Below the pieces are notes generated by a model, which was not told where the DNA came from, searched no databases, and saw nothing but the letters and a program-made list of their open reading frames with translations. Below, piece after piece: positions 8,447 through 17,197 of a DNA stretch of 64,000 nucleotides. Source of the stretch: an uncultured SAR116 cluster alpha proteobacterium (GTDB lineage: Bacteria; Pseudomonadota; Alphaproteobacteria; Puniceispirillales; Puniceispirillaceae); contig CACOCY010000002.1 in the NCBI GenBank assembly GCA_902625725.1, positions 62,001 to 126,000 of the forward strand, written 5' to 3'. Position numbers and translations under genes: made by a program. Every line of letters begins with the position of its first letter. Within the stretch, counting starts at the first letter, position 1.

Positions 8447-9472
8447 ATGAGAGATATATTAATTAATTATTGGCATCCAGTTGAAGTAGCAAATAAATTA
8501 AACAATACACCAACTCCGATAAATCTCCTGGGAGAGCGATTAGTTATATATATTCATGATGGTGAACCCGTTGTTTTTAAGGACTTATGTTTGCATCGGG
8601 GTGCTAAATTATCAGGTGGTATAGTCGATGAAAATGGAGCAATACAATGCCCATACCATGGTTGGAAATTTGACAGTCATGGCAATTGCATATTGATACC
8701 TTCAATGAATGCAGAAAAAAAAATACCAAGGACCTGGTGTTTGGAGAAATACCAAGCAAGAATAGCTTATGATCTTTTTTGGATAAACCTCGGTGAGCAT
8801 CCGGAGCCATTTCCAACTTGGCCTTCAGACGCATGGAATGATAAAAATTTCGAGGTTTTTCTCGTAAATAGTTACACATGGAGTTCAAGCGCAGGTAGAA
8901 TAGCAGAAAATGCTATAGATTTTTCACACTTTAATTTTGTGCACAAAGGATATACAGAATTAGCTGACGGTCCTTTAATAAAAGATCATGATGTAAATAC
9001 GGTTGGTGATCAAATACACTACGAATATTATGATTCAAAGTTGCTTAGAAAATATCGGATTGATTTTCCTTTCATAGTACATGATAGCAAAAAAGTTGTT
9101 AACACAAATAATGAACATAAAACCTGGTCAGAACGCGGTGATAGTAAAGAGGGTGATACTACGATTTTAACCTTTATTGCTTCTCCCATTGAAGCAGATA
9201 AATCAAAAATATTTGTTTTCATGGCTCGAAATTACAAGTTGAATGAGCCTAACGCTAATTTTACAGAGGGATTTGACGAGATAATGGAACAAGACAGGGA
9301 GATTGTCGAGGGACAAAAGCCTGAAAACATACCTCTGCATATAAGAGCAGAAGTCAATGTAAGTGTTCCTGACGGAGCGTCATTACAATACAGAAAATTA
9401 TTTGTAGATAAAGTAAAAAACAAAAATAGTCATATAGAAACTTTTGACAACCTGTTTGTAACTAATTGTTAA
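8447..9472 (+). CDS. Rieske non-heme iron oxygenase, alpha-type subunit (VanA-like)
   Basis: This is a ring-hydroxylating or demethylating oxygenase of 341 residues. The N-terminal Rieske [2Fe-2S] domain uses C48, H50 (CLH) and C68, H71 (CPYHGW). The catalytic domain has N155, D158, H161 and H166 in ENAIDFSHFNFVH, the mononuclear iron facial-triad region. The length fits the VanA/dicamba/caffeine-demethylase group, which often removes O- or N-methyl groups. The start at 8447 has GGGAAG six bases upstream; a GTG at 8441 is less likely. It is the last gene of the livHMG transcript. No dedicated reductase is in the window, so electrons must come from elsewhere. The substrate is unknown; an N-methylated heterocycle would fit the neighbours. 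Confidence 0.9.
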   Translation: MRDILINYWHPVEVANKLNNTPTPINLLGERLVIYIHDGEPVVFKDLCLHRGAKLSGGIVDENGAIQCPYHGWKFDSHGNCILIPSMNAEKKIPRTWCLEKYQARIAYDLFWINLGEHPEPFPTWPSDAWNDKNFEVFLVNSYTWSSSAGRIAENAIDFSHFNFVHKGYTELADGPLIKDHDVNTVGDQIHYEYYDSKLLRKYRIDFPFIVHDSKKVVNTNNEHKTWSERGDSKEGDTTILTFIASPIEADKSKIFVFMARNYKLNEPNANFTEGFDEIMEQDREIVEGQKPENIPLHIRAEVNVSVPDGASLQYRKLFVDKVKNKNSHIETFDNLFVTNC

Positions 9473-9506
9473 AAAAAACACCAAGAAAAATTTCTTGGTG
9501 TTTTTT
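9471..9506. terminator. Bidirectional Rho-independent terminator
   Basis: A stem of CACCAAGAA pairing with TTCTTGGTG around a short A/T loop is flanked by an A-run on the left and a T-run on the right. It therefore works as an intrinsic terminator in both directions. It sits exactly between the convergent Rieske gene and the last gene of the RidA operon. Confidence 0.88.
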
Positions 9507-9519
9507 CAATTTTTTACTT

Positions 9520-10878
9520 TTATTTGGGCGGGACGAAACCGATCAAATCTAATAACACTCTGCAGCCCGGAACCATAAGTGGACCTCCAATATTGAGTGT
9601 TGTACTAGCAGCACGTTTGCCAGCAGGTAGATAATCAAAAAACGTATCAATAGATTCTTGAAATCCGTCATTGAAATTATCATGAAAAGCAATACGATTA
9701 CATATATTATCAGTAGTGGTGCCAGCAGCTTCACTAATAGCTGTAACGTTTTTCATAATATATTCCATTTGAAGTTTTCCCGCATTACCATAATAAGGAA
9801 AATTAGGATGTCTTAAAGCTTCAGGAGCCACACCTTTTTCATTGCAAGCCATTTGGCCCGAATAAAATAGAAAATCTCCGGCCTTTATTGCTTGAGGCTC
9901 ATGAAACACTGGTTCAGGGGCACCACTTGTCTCAATAGTTTCAATCTTAAGTTTAGAATCTCCTGATAATAGTTTTGGTGCAATTTCTACTAGGCATCCT
10001 TTTCCTCCCAGACCTTGATTAGGTATAATTGTTCGCGCAGGTGGATTATTTGGAAACCAATATTTCCATACCTCCTCAAAACCTGGATAATCCTGTGGCC
10101 TTGGAAGATACACAGCTGTTTTAACCATTCGTTCCAAACTAGTGCCAGCAGCCTCTGCAATTTTTTGTAGTTTTTTTAGTTGATACTCTGTCTGTCTTCG
10201 TATTGGTTTATCATACCAAAAATATGGGTTTGTTCTTGCATCAAGAGCTACCGAGGAATCTGCTCCATATCTTTCTGCTCTCCCATAATCTCCTTGCCAA
10301 TCTGTAGACAATTCCCCAGACATAAACACCCAATCACCACACTTTACAGCCTCGGAATATCCTGCCAATGGTTTGGGAACACCTTCTGCTGAAATGGCAA
10401 TTTTTTCTTCTCCCTCCTGAGGAATAATATTGATCAAATTCACTTCAATTATAGTATCCCTGACCAAAAGTTCTCTAATTCCCATTGCGGTACTAGCGGG
10501 GCGTTTGTCTTTAATCCAATTATTTCTCTCTTCTAAATATGGAGTAATATTTACTCCACACCAAGGATCACCGTCCCAATCTTCTGGCGCGACAAACCAC
10601 TGCATAATTCTCATTGAATCTTCATATGAAGTACCTGCAGCTTCCAATGTGGCCTCAATATTTTTCATTATATATCTTGATTGCAGTTCAAGGCCGTCTT
10701 GGTTATTTGGCAAGCCTGGGGGGACAATCGCCTCAGGCGCAACACCTGTTTTAAAATCCGATGCTAATTGACCAGCTACAAACACCCAGTTTCCAGCTTT
10801 GACTGCAGGTGCGTATTTCATAAGAGGGTTTGGTATATTGCCAGGCCAAACCTCCTGTTTTTCTTTTACGTATACCAT
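9520..10878 (-). CDS. Triple-domain RidA (YjgF/YER057c/UK114) family protein, copy 1
   Basis: This 452-residue protein contains three consecutive RidA-like domains, about residues 15-153, 167-303 and 318-450. The repeats are visible by eye: AVKAGNWVFVAGQ, AVKCGDWVFMSGE and AIKAGDFLFYSGQ open each domain, and AAGTS/AAGTT recurs in each. RidA enzymes are homotrimers of about 130 residues with active sites between subunits, so this looks like a single-chain trimer. The catalytic arginine (PAR-S/T) is kept only in domain 2 (R282). Domains 1 and 3 read RPAST and RAAST, with alanine at that place. It is the last gene of a minus-strand operon with a BMP binding protein, an amidohydrolase and a second triple RidA. 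A role in hydrolysing an enamine/imine or aminoacrylate-like intermediate, as RutC does, is inference. Confidence 0.87.
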   Translation of the reverse strand: MVYVKEKQEVWPGNIPNPLMKYAPAVKAGNWVFVAGQLASDFKTGVAPEAIVPPGLPNNQDGLELQSRYIMKNIEATLEAAGTSYEDSMRIMQWFVAPEDWDGDPWCGVNITPYLEERNNWIKDKRPASTAMGIRELLVRDTIIEVNLINIIPQEGEEKIAISAEGVPKPLAGYSEAVKCGDWVFMSGELSTDWQGDYGRAERYGADSSVALDARTNPYFWYDKPIRRQTEYQLKKLQKIAEAAGTSLERMVKTAVYLPRPQDYPGFEEVWKYWFPNNPPARTIIPNQGLGGKGCLVEIAPKLLSGDSKLKIETIETSGAPEPVFHEPQAIKAGDFLFYSGQMACNEKGVAPEALRHPNFPYYGNAGKLQMEYIMKNVTAISEAAGTTTDNICNRIAFHDNFNDGFQESIDTFFDYLPAGKRAASTTLNIGGPLMVPGCRVLLDLIGFVPPK

Positions 10879-10902
10879 TATTTTATCTTTCTTTAATAAG
10901 GT

Positions 10903-11991
10903 TTATGAGCAACCAATTGATGCTAGGGAAATGTTACCACCGGCGCCAACAGCACCAACTGGATTCGCACCGATTGTTTCATCAGGAATAGTAATTTTTC
11001 CGTTCTTTACATTCGAAACAAAATTGTTCCAGGTGGTTAGTTTATCACCAGACAAAAGACCTTTCACGTTATCATATAACGGCGCGCCAATTTCCGGATT
11101 ATTCATGACATTAAAGTCAACAAACGAAGCATTTTCGATTTTTCCGTCTTTTTCCATTAATATTAGTTGCTCTGTTGCATAAGAAAGACCATGGATTGCA
11201 GATGTTAATACAACGTCTTTGTTTAGTTCTTGACTTTCATAATATGAAGGGACAACCCAAGTCTGATTGCCACTCTCTAATTGTTCTGCACTCGCCTGAA
11301 TAATACCATATACAGCAGAATCTGTTGCGGATAGAATCACGTCTATCCCATTACCGTACATCGCTAATGCAGCTGACTTTGATATAGCAGTATCAGTCCA
11401 AGTATTAATATATTGGCTTGTAAATTCAATATCTGAGTTTATGCATCTAGCTCCTAAATGAAACGTTTCCGCTTGTCTTGTTAGGGCTGGAAAATCGAAA
11501 CCATTTAATGAACCTATCTTGCCAGATTCTGATACAAGCGCTGCTAATGCTCCAGCAAAAAAATTAGCATTATGCTGCGCTATATCAACCCAATACAAAT
11601 TATCTGATTGGGCTCCTTTTGTTTCATCATTTGGGTGATGAGGGAAAAGTGCAATTTTTGTATTTGGAAAATTGGACGCTACATTTATGGCAGGCTCAAC
11701 CATAGCTCCATGGGCCATTATTATCATATCATATCCCTGTGCTGCAAACGCAACTCCTTGTTGTTCAAATACTTGAGGATCATTTAACAATTCAACTGTT
11801 TCAATCGATATTGAGCCATCTTTATTTTTTGCGCTCATGGCGCCATCAAACACAGCGTTTGACCATGATAGGTCTTTCGATGTGCCAGGATACATTAATG
11901 CCACTTTGAATTCTGCAAAAGCAGTACCTCCGAGGCCAACGCAAACGAGAAAGGCTAGGATAGTTCGGAGTAAATATTTATTTATGTTCAT
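10903..11991 (-). CDS. BMP-family (PnrA/nucleoside-type) ABC transporter binding protein
   Basis: This is a periplasmic binding protein of the BMP family, usually specific for nucleosides or purine-like compounds. A signal peptide (MNINKYLLRTILAFLVCVGL, ending TAFA) leads into FKVALMYPGTSKDLSW, the BMP first strand. FFAGALAALVSESGKIG is the family hallmark. The ATG at 11991 is chosen because GGAG lies seven bases upstream; a GTG at 12012 has no such support. It sits 17 bases after the amidohydrolase and 24 before a triple RidA. Its membrane and ATPase partners are most likely those at 16.3-19.8 kb. Confidence 0.92.
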   Translation of the reverse strand: MNINKYLLRTILAFLVCVGLGGTAFAEFKVALMYPGTSKDLSWSNAVFDGAMSAKNKDGSISIETVELLNDPQVFEQQGVAFAAQGYDMIIMAHGAMVEPAINVASNFPNTKIALFPHHPNDETKGAQSDNLYWVDIAQHNANFFAGALAALVSESGKIGSLNGFDFPALTRQAETFHLGARCINSDIEFTSQYINTWTDTAISKSAALAMYGNGIDVILSATDSAVYGIIQASAEQLESGNQTWVVPSYYESQELNKDVVLTSAIHGLSYATEQLILMEKDGKIENASFVDFNVMNNPEIGAPLYDNVKGLLSGDKLTTWNNFVSNVKNGKITIPDETIGANPVGAVGAGGNISLASIGCS

Positions 11992-12008
11992 TTTAAATCT
12001 CCATAGAG

Positions 12009-12773
12009 TCACTGTTGTAATTTATTAATTTGTTCATTTACATCCGCATTTTTAATTGCAGAGTATTCTCTCAAAAGCGCAGATGAATCGGTAACTAATC
12101 CAAGATGTAAACTTATAACTTGTAACGCGGAGTGTTCTGACTCAGCGCTATATCCTCCGCAAATATCTCGGGGTACTATAACTCTGAAGTCCAGATTAGC
12201 TGCATCAAAAGCTGTAGAGAGAACACATGCGCAGGTCATAGTCCCTGTTAAAATGACGTTATCAATGTCAAGGTTACGAAGCAAAAATTCAAGATCCGTT
12301 GGAACAAAGCTAGATAATCTCTTTTTAGTCCTAATATAATAATCTCCGGGAACCTCTTCAGTAATAATATCCAGCCATTTAGTGCCTTCCCAAGAGTGTT
12401 CATCCATTAATTCATTATCTTCAACATATAAGTAGTAAAGGGCTCTCCAATTGGCCATTTTATTACTTTTTTTGGTATTTAAATCATCAATACCACCATG
12501 TCTTTGCCAATGTTGAACATGGATTATTGGTATACCCATTTTTCTACAGGCATCCTGAAATATATTATGTCTCTCAACCCTATCTTTTGCTCTAGGCACT
12601 GCTAATGTCAGTTTATCATCAGGTCCTACGTGACCACGATGCATATCTATTTCTATAACAGCCGTTTTGTCTGGATTTAACCATTTAGTAAAAGCATTGC
12701 TGTTATTTGGCACCCCATCTGGTAAAATAAGCTTTTCTTTATTTTCCATATAACAATAAAAATCTGTTTTCAT
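12009..12773 (-). CDS. Isochorismatase-family cysteine hydrolase (amidohydrolase)
   Basis: This is a 254-residue cysteine hydrolase of the isochorismatase/nicotinamidase/RutB/N-carbamoylsarcosine amidase fold. The catalytic triad is visible: D43 in IEIDMHRG, K150 or K151 in IRTKKRLSSF, and C183 in TGTMTCACVLSTAFDAA, the usual TGxxTxxCVxxT context. These enzymes usually hydrolyse C-N bonds of amides or ureido compounds. The pairing with RidA proteins recalls the Rut pyrimidine pathway (RutB with RutC), though no RutA-type monooxygenase is seen. The exact substrate is unknown. Confidence 0.88.
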   Translation of the reverse strand: MKTDFYCYMENKEKLILPDGVPNNSNAFTKWLNPDKTAVIEIDMHRGHVGPDDKLTLAVPRAKDRVERHNIFQDACRKMGIPIIHVQHWQRHGGIDDLNTKKSNKMANWRALYYLYVEDNELMDEHSWEGTKWLDIITEEVPGDYYIRTKKRLSSFVPTDLEFLLRNLDIDNVILTGTMTCACVLSTAFDAANLDFRVIVPRDICGGYSAESEHSALQVISLHLGLVTDSSALLREYSAIKNADVNEQINKLQQ

Positions 12774-12793
12774 CTCATGTAACCCTTTGTCAG

Positions 12794-14077
12794 CTAGTTT
12801 TTAATGCAAGAAGGATCAATCTCTATTAATGGACCGTCAAACATAATTCCGGTTTTTCCATTTTGCTGAACAGATGGAACATATGCCAGAGCTGGGGCTT
12901 TACTGCTGTCCGGAAATAATTTTTTCCAAACCTTGGTAAAAATCCTAAAATCTCTAACTGGCTCGGTCAGATAAAGTCTCACTTGATAGCAACCTTCCCA
13001 GTTTGTTGAGTTGGCTTCTAATTGTTCTGTAAGTATCTCCATGGTAAATTTGGTTTGCTTTTCAATATCTGACACGGACATTTGCATCCCTTTCGGAACA
13101 CCTTCGTAAGACTTAAAGTCTTTGGTTGGTATCTGCCCTGCAAAAAATCTCCAATCACCGGCAAGCATAGTGGGAGAGAAATTTACACCTCTTACAGATA
13201 CCGGGTGCCATCTTAGGCCATCAAATGATTGAGTTTTTTGAAGATTTGAATTTGGAATCAAAACCGTTAGGTTAGGTGCACATAGTGCTCCAGGCACAAC
13301 AAGACTTTTAACACCCATTGAACTTCTTGGTGGACAAACACCCATATATTTTGCTGTCACTCCATCAACAGCATGGAAATTTAAAAGGTCAGTTTCATAA
13401 AGTTGGCTATCGACGCAATTTTCTAATGAAGTTCCTACTTTTTCAAGAACCCTATTTAACCTTGAACAAATATACTCCATCTGCATTTCGGCATCATTAC
13501 CATAATTAGGGAAGCCTGGTGGCTTGCCCACTGCTATTCCGTTTACAAAATCTGTTGCAGTGAATGCAGAACAAAAAACAAGGTCACCAGCTCTAACGGC
13601 GTGTGGCGCACATTCAGCAATTATATTATTTTCGTTTTCTTCATCATTCAAATATTGCAGTTGGATTTTTGAGTCACCGCTTAAGGCAATTGCATCAATG
13701 CTAACTTTACAATCAGGGAGAGGAAAAGTATCCCCGACTACTAAAGTAGTTCTGGCCGGAAAAAGGGGATTAAGTTTGTTTTGCCATACTTCTTTAAATT
13801 CAATAAAGTCTTCTTCGCTAGCAAGACAAACTTCCACTTTTATAAGTTTAGAAAAATCACTTCCAAATTCTTTGAGGTAATCTAAAAGTATTTCAAAACA
13901 TGCTTCGGTTTGAACCTCAACATCTGATGGACCAAGACTACCCATGCTAGAGTTACCCTTTACCACACCACTGTTGTCAAATAATGGGTAAATGGTTGAG
14001 GTGTATAAATAGTCTCCAACATTTGTAATTTTTGGGGCAGGGAGAAATTCAGAGATTTCCGAACGAGAAATTTTCAT
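12794..14077 (-). CDS. Triple-domain RidA family protein, copy 2
   Basis: This is a second single-chain protein of three RidA-like domains (427 residues; about 10-136, 155-275 and 295-425). Copies 1 and 2 are diverged, but copy 2 domain 2 resembles copy 1 domain 3 (PPGFPNYGNDAEMQMEYI compared with PNFPYYGNAGKLQMEYI). The catalytic arginine position is R109 (FPART) in domain 1 and R251 (CPPRSS) in domain 2, but leucine (APALAYV) in domain 3. The two proteins thus keep arginine in different domains, and neither keeps all three. The start has GAGG eight bases upstream. It is the first gene of the operon, with a TGTATAC-type operator 28 bases upstream of its start. Confidence 0.85.
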   Translation of the reverse strand: MKISRSEISEFLPAPKITNVGDYLYTSTIYPLFDNSGVVKGNSSMGSLGPSDVEVQTEACFEILLDYLKEFGSDFSKLIKVEVCLASEEDFIEFKEVWQNKLNPLFPARTTLVVGDTFPLPDCKVSIDAIALSGDSKIQLQYLNDEENENNIIAECAPHAVRAGDLVFCSAFTATDFVNGIAVGKPPGFPNYGNDAEMQMEYICSRLNRVLEKVGTSLENCVDSQLYETDLLNFHAVDGVTAKYMGVCPPRSSMGVKSLVVPGALCAPNLTVLIPNSNLQKTQSFDGLRWHPVSVRGVNFSPTMLAGDWRFFAGQIPTKDFKSYEGVPKGMQMSVSDIEKQTKFTMEILTEQLEANSTNWEGCYQVRLYLTEPVRDFRIFTKVWKKLFPDSSKAPALAYVPSVQQNGKTGIMFDGPLIEIDPSCIKN

Positions 14078-14104
14078 TTTTAGAGCCTCATTTTATCAAT
14101 GATA

Positions 14105-14120
14105 TATCGTATACAGTATA
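14105..14120 (-). promoter_or_regulatory. Candidate operator in front of the RidA/BMP operon
   Basis: Read on the minus strand, 14120-14107 is TATACTGTATACGA. It shares its first 12 bases exactly with the site at 5812-5823 and differs from TGTATACA by one base. It lies 28-43 bases before the start of triple-RidA copy 2, where a repressor would block transcription. This is inference from motif sharing. Confidence 0.5.
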
Positions 14121-14168
14121 ATTATTAGAATACTGATTTATAACTTTGTCAAATAACTTTCTAAATTT

Positions 14169-15056
14169 TTACTTTTTTGGATTGAAATTTGTAATTCCAA
14201 TTAAAAAGCAAATTGAGGCTAAAATTAAAATTCCACCAAAAATTTCTGCATATCTAATTTCTTCTGAATAAAAAACTAAACTCCAAATGGGTGCCAAGAC
14301 AACCTCTAATAATGCTATCAAACTGACATAAGGTCCTAGTATGTATTTGGCGCTTGATAGTAAGAGAAGCATGCCCATGCCGGTGGTTAAAAATCCCATT
14401 GCACATATCAAAATCATAGTTTTAAAATCAATAAAAATTGGAATATTAAATGATATAAGACACAATAACGATATTGACAAAGCGAATGTGCCAGCAAAGA
14501 AACCACCGAAAGCTATCTTATCTGAGCCGATGGCCCTCGATGTGACCACGGAAGAGGCAAAAAAGAATGCGCCTATTAAAGCGATTATATTTCCAAACGT
14601 TTGACTATCTGAAAGTGAATTTTGAAAAATAATTAATAATCCAATTATCAAAATAATTAAAATAGTAAAAATATGTTTTGGAAGTTTATCTTTTAAAAAT
14701 ATTTGACTTAAAACGGCAGAAAACATTGGTGAAATCGATAGTATTAACAAACTCGAGGCTACCGATGAATTTAATATTGAAAATATATAGCAAAAAAAAG
14801 ATGTTCCAAGGAATAGGCCAGATAAGATTTCTTTAATGTTGTTTCTGATTGAAAAAATTGGTTCCCTAGACTTTGTGAACATTGAGATGTAAAGAAAAAA
14901 CAAAATAGAAACAGATATCGAGCGATAAAACATTATCTGAAAACCCCCAACGCCATCAAAAGAACGCAGAAAAAGCACCTCTAAACTTAAAATAAAAGCG
15001 CCAGCAATTGCGAGTATGAAACCAGTATTTACCTTTGATGATTTGATAATAAACAT
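14169..15056 (-). CDS. EamA-family (DMT) transporter
   Basis: This 295-residue membrane protein has about ten hydrophobic segments in two EamA halves. It opens with GFILAIAGAFILSLEVLFLR and has SSVASSLLILSISPMFSAVLS at the end of the first half, both typical of the drug/metabolite transporter superfamily. It lies 18 bases after the old-yellow-enzyme gene on the same strand and ends the BMP-permease transcript or is read through it. The direction of transport and the substrate cannot be told from sequence; export of a pathway intermediate is plausible. The start lacks a clear ribosome binding site. Confidence 0.87.
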   Translation of the reverse strand: MFIIKSSKVNTGFILAIAGAFILSLEVLFLRSFDGVGGFQIMFYRSISVSILFFLYISMFTKSREPIFSIRNNIKEILSGLFLGTSFFCYIFSILNSSVASSLLILSISPMFSAVLSQIFLKDKLPKHIFTILIILIIGLLIIFQNSLSDSQTFGNIIALIGAFFFASSVVTSRAIGSDKIAFGGFFAGTFALSISLLCLISFNIPIFIDFKTMILICAMGFLTTGMGMLLLLSSAKYILGPYVSLIALLEVVLAPIWSLVFYSEEIRYAEIFGGILILASICFLIGITNFNPKK

Positions 15057-15074
15057 AGTTAATTAAGACTTTGT

Positions 15075-16289
15075 TTAATTATTTAAGCTGTGTTTAAGAG
15101 TGAAAATAAGGTGTTTTGCTATTTTATTAATATTATTTCTCCAACATTGGGTTTGATGGAAGCCCTCATGTTTAAAACACATATTACAAGAAACGCAAGC
15201 AACCTTTTTTATATACCCTTTCTTTATTTTGTTTACGAGCTCAGGTTCTCTAATGAATGGCCTAGAGAGCGCGAAGAAATCTGCTTTTTTTTCATCCAGT
15301 ATTTTCCTCATAAAGTTTGTGGTTCTGATACCACCAACAAGTATTTTAGGTATGGTAACTCCAGACAATGATAAGCTTTCACATAATTCAGAATAATAAC
15401 CCTCTTTGTGTGCTCTAATTTTAAAACCATCAAATAAAAATGTTCCACTTGTGAGAGACTTTATTATATCGTTTCCAGCAAATGGTTTAATGTTATCTTT
15501 ATAGGTGTTCATAAGGTTATATGTAGGTTCTATAGAGTTTAGACCACAGGATTCAAGTTTTTTAACCCTAGCGATACCCTCTTCAACGCTTAGACCATTA
15601 CTTTGCACGTCTCGAATTCCAACTCTGGCGGATAAAAACCTGTTAGGACCAATTTCTTTTCTTATTGCTTTGTAAACTCCTAGAAAAAATTGGTCTCTAT
15701 TTTTTTCATTTCCTCCCCATCCATCCTCTCTTGTATTAGTAATTGGCGAACTAAACTGTGAAATTAAGTAACCATTTCCTCCGTGAATGTGAATTCCATC
15801 AAAGCCTGCGCTCATAGCTAGGGCAGCAGAGATTTTAAATCTATCTATTAAATTTTTTATTTCTTTTTCATTTAGTTCACGCGGTTGGTTTCCATAGATT
15901 AAATTAGGCAAAACTGAGGGTGATTTTGTTATTATATTATTCATCATTGTTTGGCTACCACAATGAGATAGTTCCGCTATTACAGGAACATTGAATTTAT
16001 GGACAGCACGTACAAGCTTCTTTAATCTCAATAAGTCATTTTGTGGTGTTATTCCGGTCTGAAAAGGAGCATATTGTCCTTCACTCTCTACAAACATATG
16101 TCCAGTGAAAATGAGGCCCGGTTGTCCTTTAGCTATCTCAGAATAAAATTCAATCAAACTATCACTAACATCACCATTTTTTTCTGCAGCGGTTTCGGAA
16201 GTTGCTGCTCGAAATATTCTATTTTTTATATTCAAGTTTGCTATTTGAATATTATCAAAAATGGGGTCATGTATATGCGCTTTTGTCAT
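15075..16289 (-). CDS. NADH:flavin oxidoreductase (old yellow enzyme family) with a C-terminal cysteine cluster
   Basis: This 404-residue TIM-barrel flavoenzyme of the OYE/2,4-dienoyl-CoA reductase group starts at MTKAHIHDPIFDNI. FDGIHIHGGNGYLISQFSSP carries the flavin/substrate-binding histidine region. The C-terminus has CVSCNMCF followed by a further cysteine (TQCW), resembling the [4Fe-4S] ligands of dienoyl-CoA reductases, but no second FAD/NADH domain follows. The ATG at 16289 overlaps the stop of the permease gene (ATGA), so the long open frame upstream to 16610 is not coding. Co-transcription with a nucleoside-type importer suggests it reduces an imported unsaturated compound. Confidence 0.88.
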   Translation of the reverse strand: MTKAHIHDPIFDNIQIANLNIKNRIFRAATSETAAEKNGDVSDSLIEFYSEIAKGQPGLIFTGHMFVESEGQYAPFQTGITPQNDLLRLKKLVRAVHKFNVPVIAELSHCGSQTMMNNIITKSPSVLPNLIYGNQPRELNEKEIKNLIDRFKISAALAMSAGFDGIHIHGGNGYLISQFSSPITNTREDGWGGNEKNRDQFFLGVYKAIRKEIGPNRFLSARVGIRDVQSNGLSVEEGIARVKKLESCGLNSIEPTYNLMNTYKDNIKPFAGNDIIKSLTSGTFLFDGFKIRAHKEGYYSELCESLSLSGVTIPKILVGGIRTTNFMRKILDEKKADFFALSRPFIREPELVNKIKKGYIKKVACVSCNMCFKHEGFHQTQCWRNNINKIAKHLIFTLKHSLNN

Positions 16290-17197
16290 TTTTTTAATGG
16301 TATTCCAACAGCTTTTGGGTATTCTGCTCCTTTTATAGCTACCAATAAACCAATTACGGCAATATAGGGAAGAGCGTTCCAAAGGTGAGGAGAGACTGTA
16401 CTCAATAAATCGTTTTGATTTCCAACAAACTGTAATGCTTGTATCAATGCAAAGATAAAACTTATAAATAAAGCTGATAGAGGATTCCATCTTGCTAACA
16501 CAACTATACCAAGAGCTATAAACCCTCGACCTGCTGTCATTCCAGGCACAAATCCACCTGACGAAGAGGCGACCAATATACTGCCGGCAGATGCTGCCAA
16601 AATTGAGCAAATCATTAAAGCAATAAATCGTATTAACAATATATTCTTTCCTGAGCTGACTATCGCTAACGGTCTTTCCCCTGCTGCTTTAATGTGCAAT
16701 CCCAGCCATGTTTTATTGACTACTAATAGGACAAACACAAATAACAGCAGCATATAAATAAGAGAGATATTCTGCTGACTTATTATCTGTAAAATAGGAT
16801 TATTGGTTGTTGATAAAAAACCAAAAGATTTTAATGTTGGACCCATCTGGCCTGATAAAAATGAAGAGTGAAGGGCTCCTGCGAGGCCAAATGCAAAAAG
16901 GTTAAACATTAACCCAGATACTATTTGGTCCATATTCCTGACTAAATATAAAAGAGTAAGGCAAAGACCGCATAAAACCCCAGTTGCGATACCAGCAAAA
17001 AAACCTAATATGATACTTCCTGTATAAATACCAGTGAAGGCCGTTGAAAAAGCACCTAAAAGCATGCATCCTTCAACCCCTATGTTAAGTGTCCCTGACT
17101 TTTCGCAAATAAGTTCTCCAAAGCACGTTATTGATATTGGAACCATTAATTGGATGCTTATTGCTAACCAAGCTATAATAAAAATACTGTCAACCAT
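16286..17197 (-). CDS. BMP-associated ABC transporter permease 2 (NupP/YufQ-like)
   Basis: This is an inner-membrane permease of a nucleoside-type importer (303 residues, BPD_transp_2). The motif EKSGTLNIGVEGCMLLGAFS is the hallmark of the shorter permease of this family. AAGERPLAIVSSGKN is the loop that contacts the ATPase. It overlaps permease 1 by eight bases and the reductase gene by four, so the three are translationally coupled. Confidence 0.92.
   Translation of the reverse strand: MVDSIFIIAWLAISIQLMVPISITCFGELICEKSGTLNIGVEGCMLLGAFSTAFTGIYTGSIILGFFAGIATGVLCGLCLTLLYLVRNMDQIVSGLMFNLFAFGLAGALHSSFLSGQMGPTLKSFGFLSTTNNPILQIISQQNISLIYMLLLFVFVLLVVNKTWLGLHIKAAGERPLAIVSSGKNILLIRFIALMICSILAASAGSILVASSSGGFVPGMTAGRGFIALGIVVLARWNPLSALFISFIFALIQALQFVGNQNDLLSTVSPHLWNALPYIAVIGLLVAIKGAEYPKAVGIPLKK

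Noticed and set aside
10869-10880. GTATAC core at the start of triple-RidA copy 1
   Set aside because: It is made by the codons ATG GTA TAC GTA of the gene itself and has no flanks like the intergenic operators.
16290-16610. N-terminal extension of the old-yellow-enzyme frame upstream of 16289
   Set aside because: It runs antisense-free but inside the permease coding sequence in another frame. The family starts at MTKAHIHDPIFDNI and the ATGA overlap explains the start.
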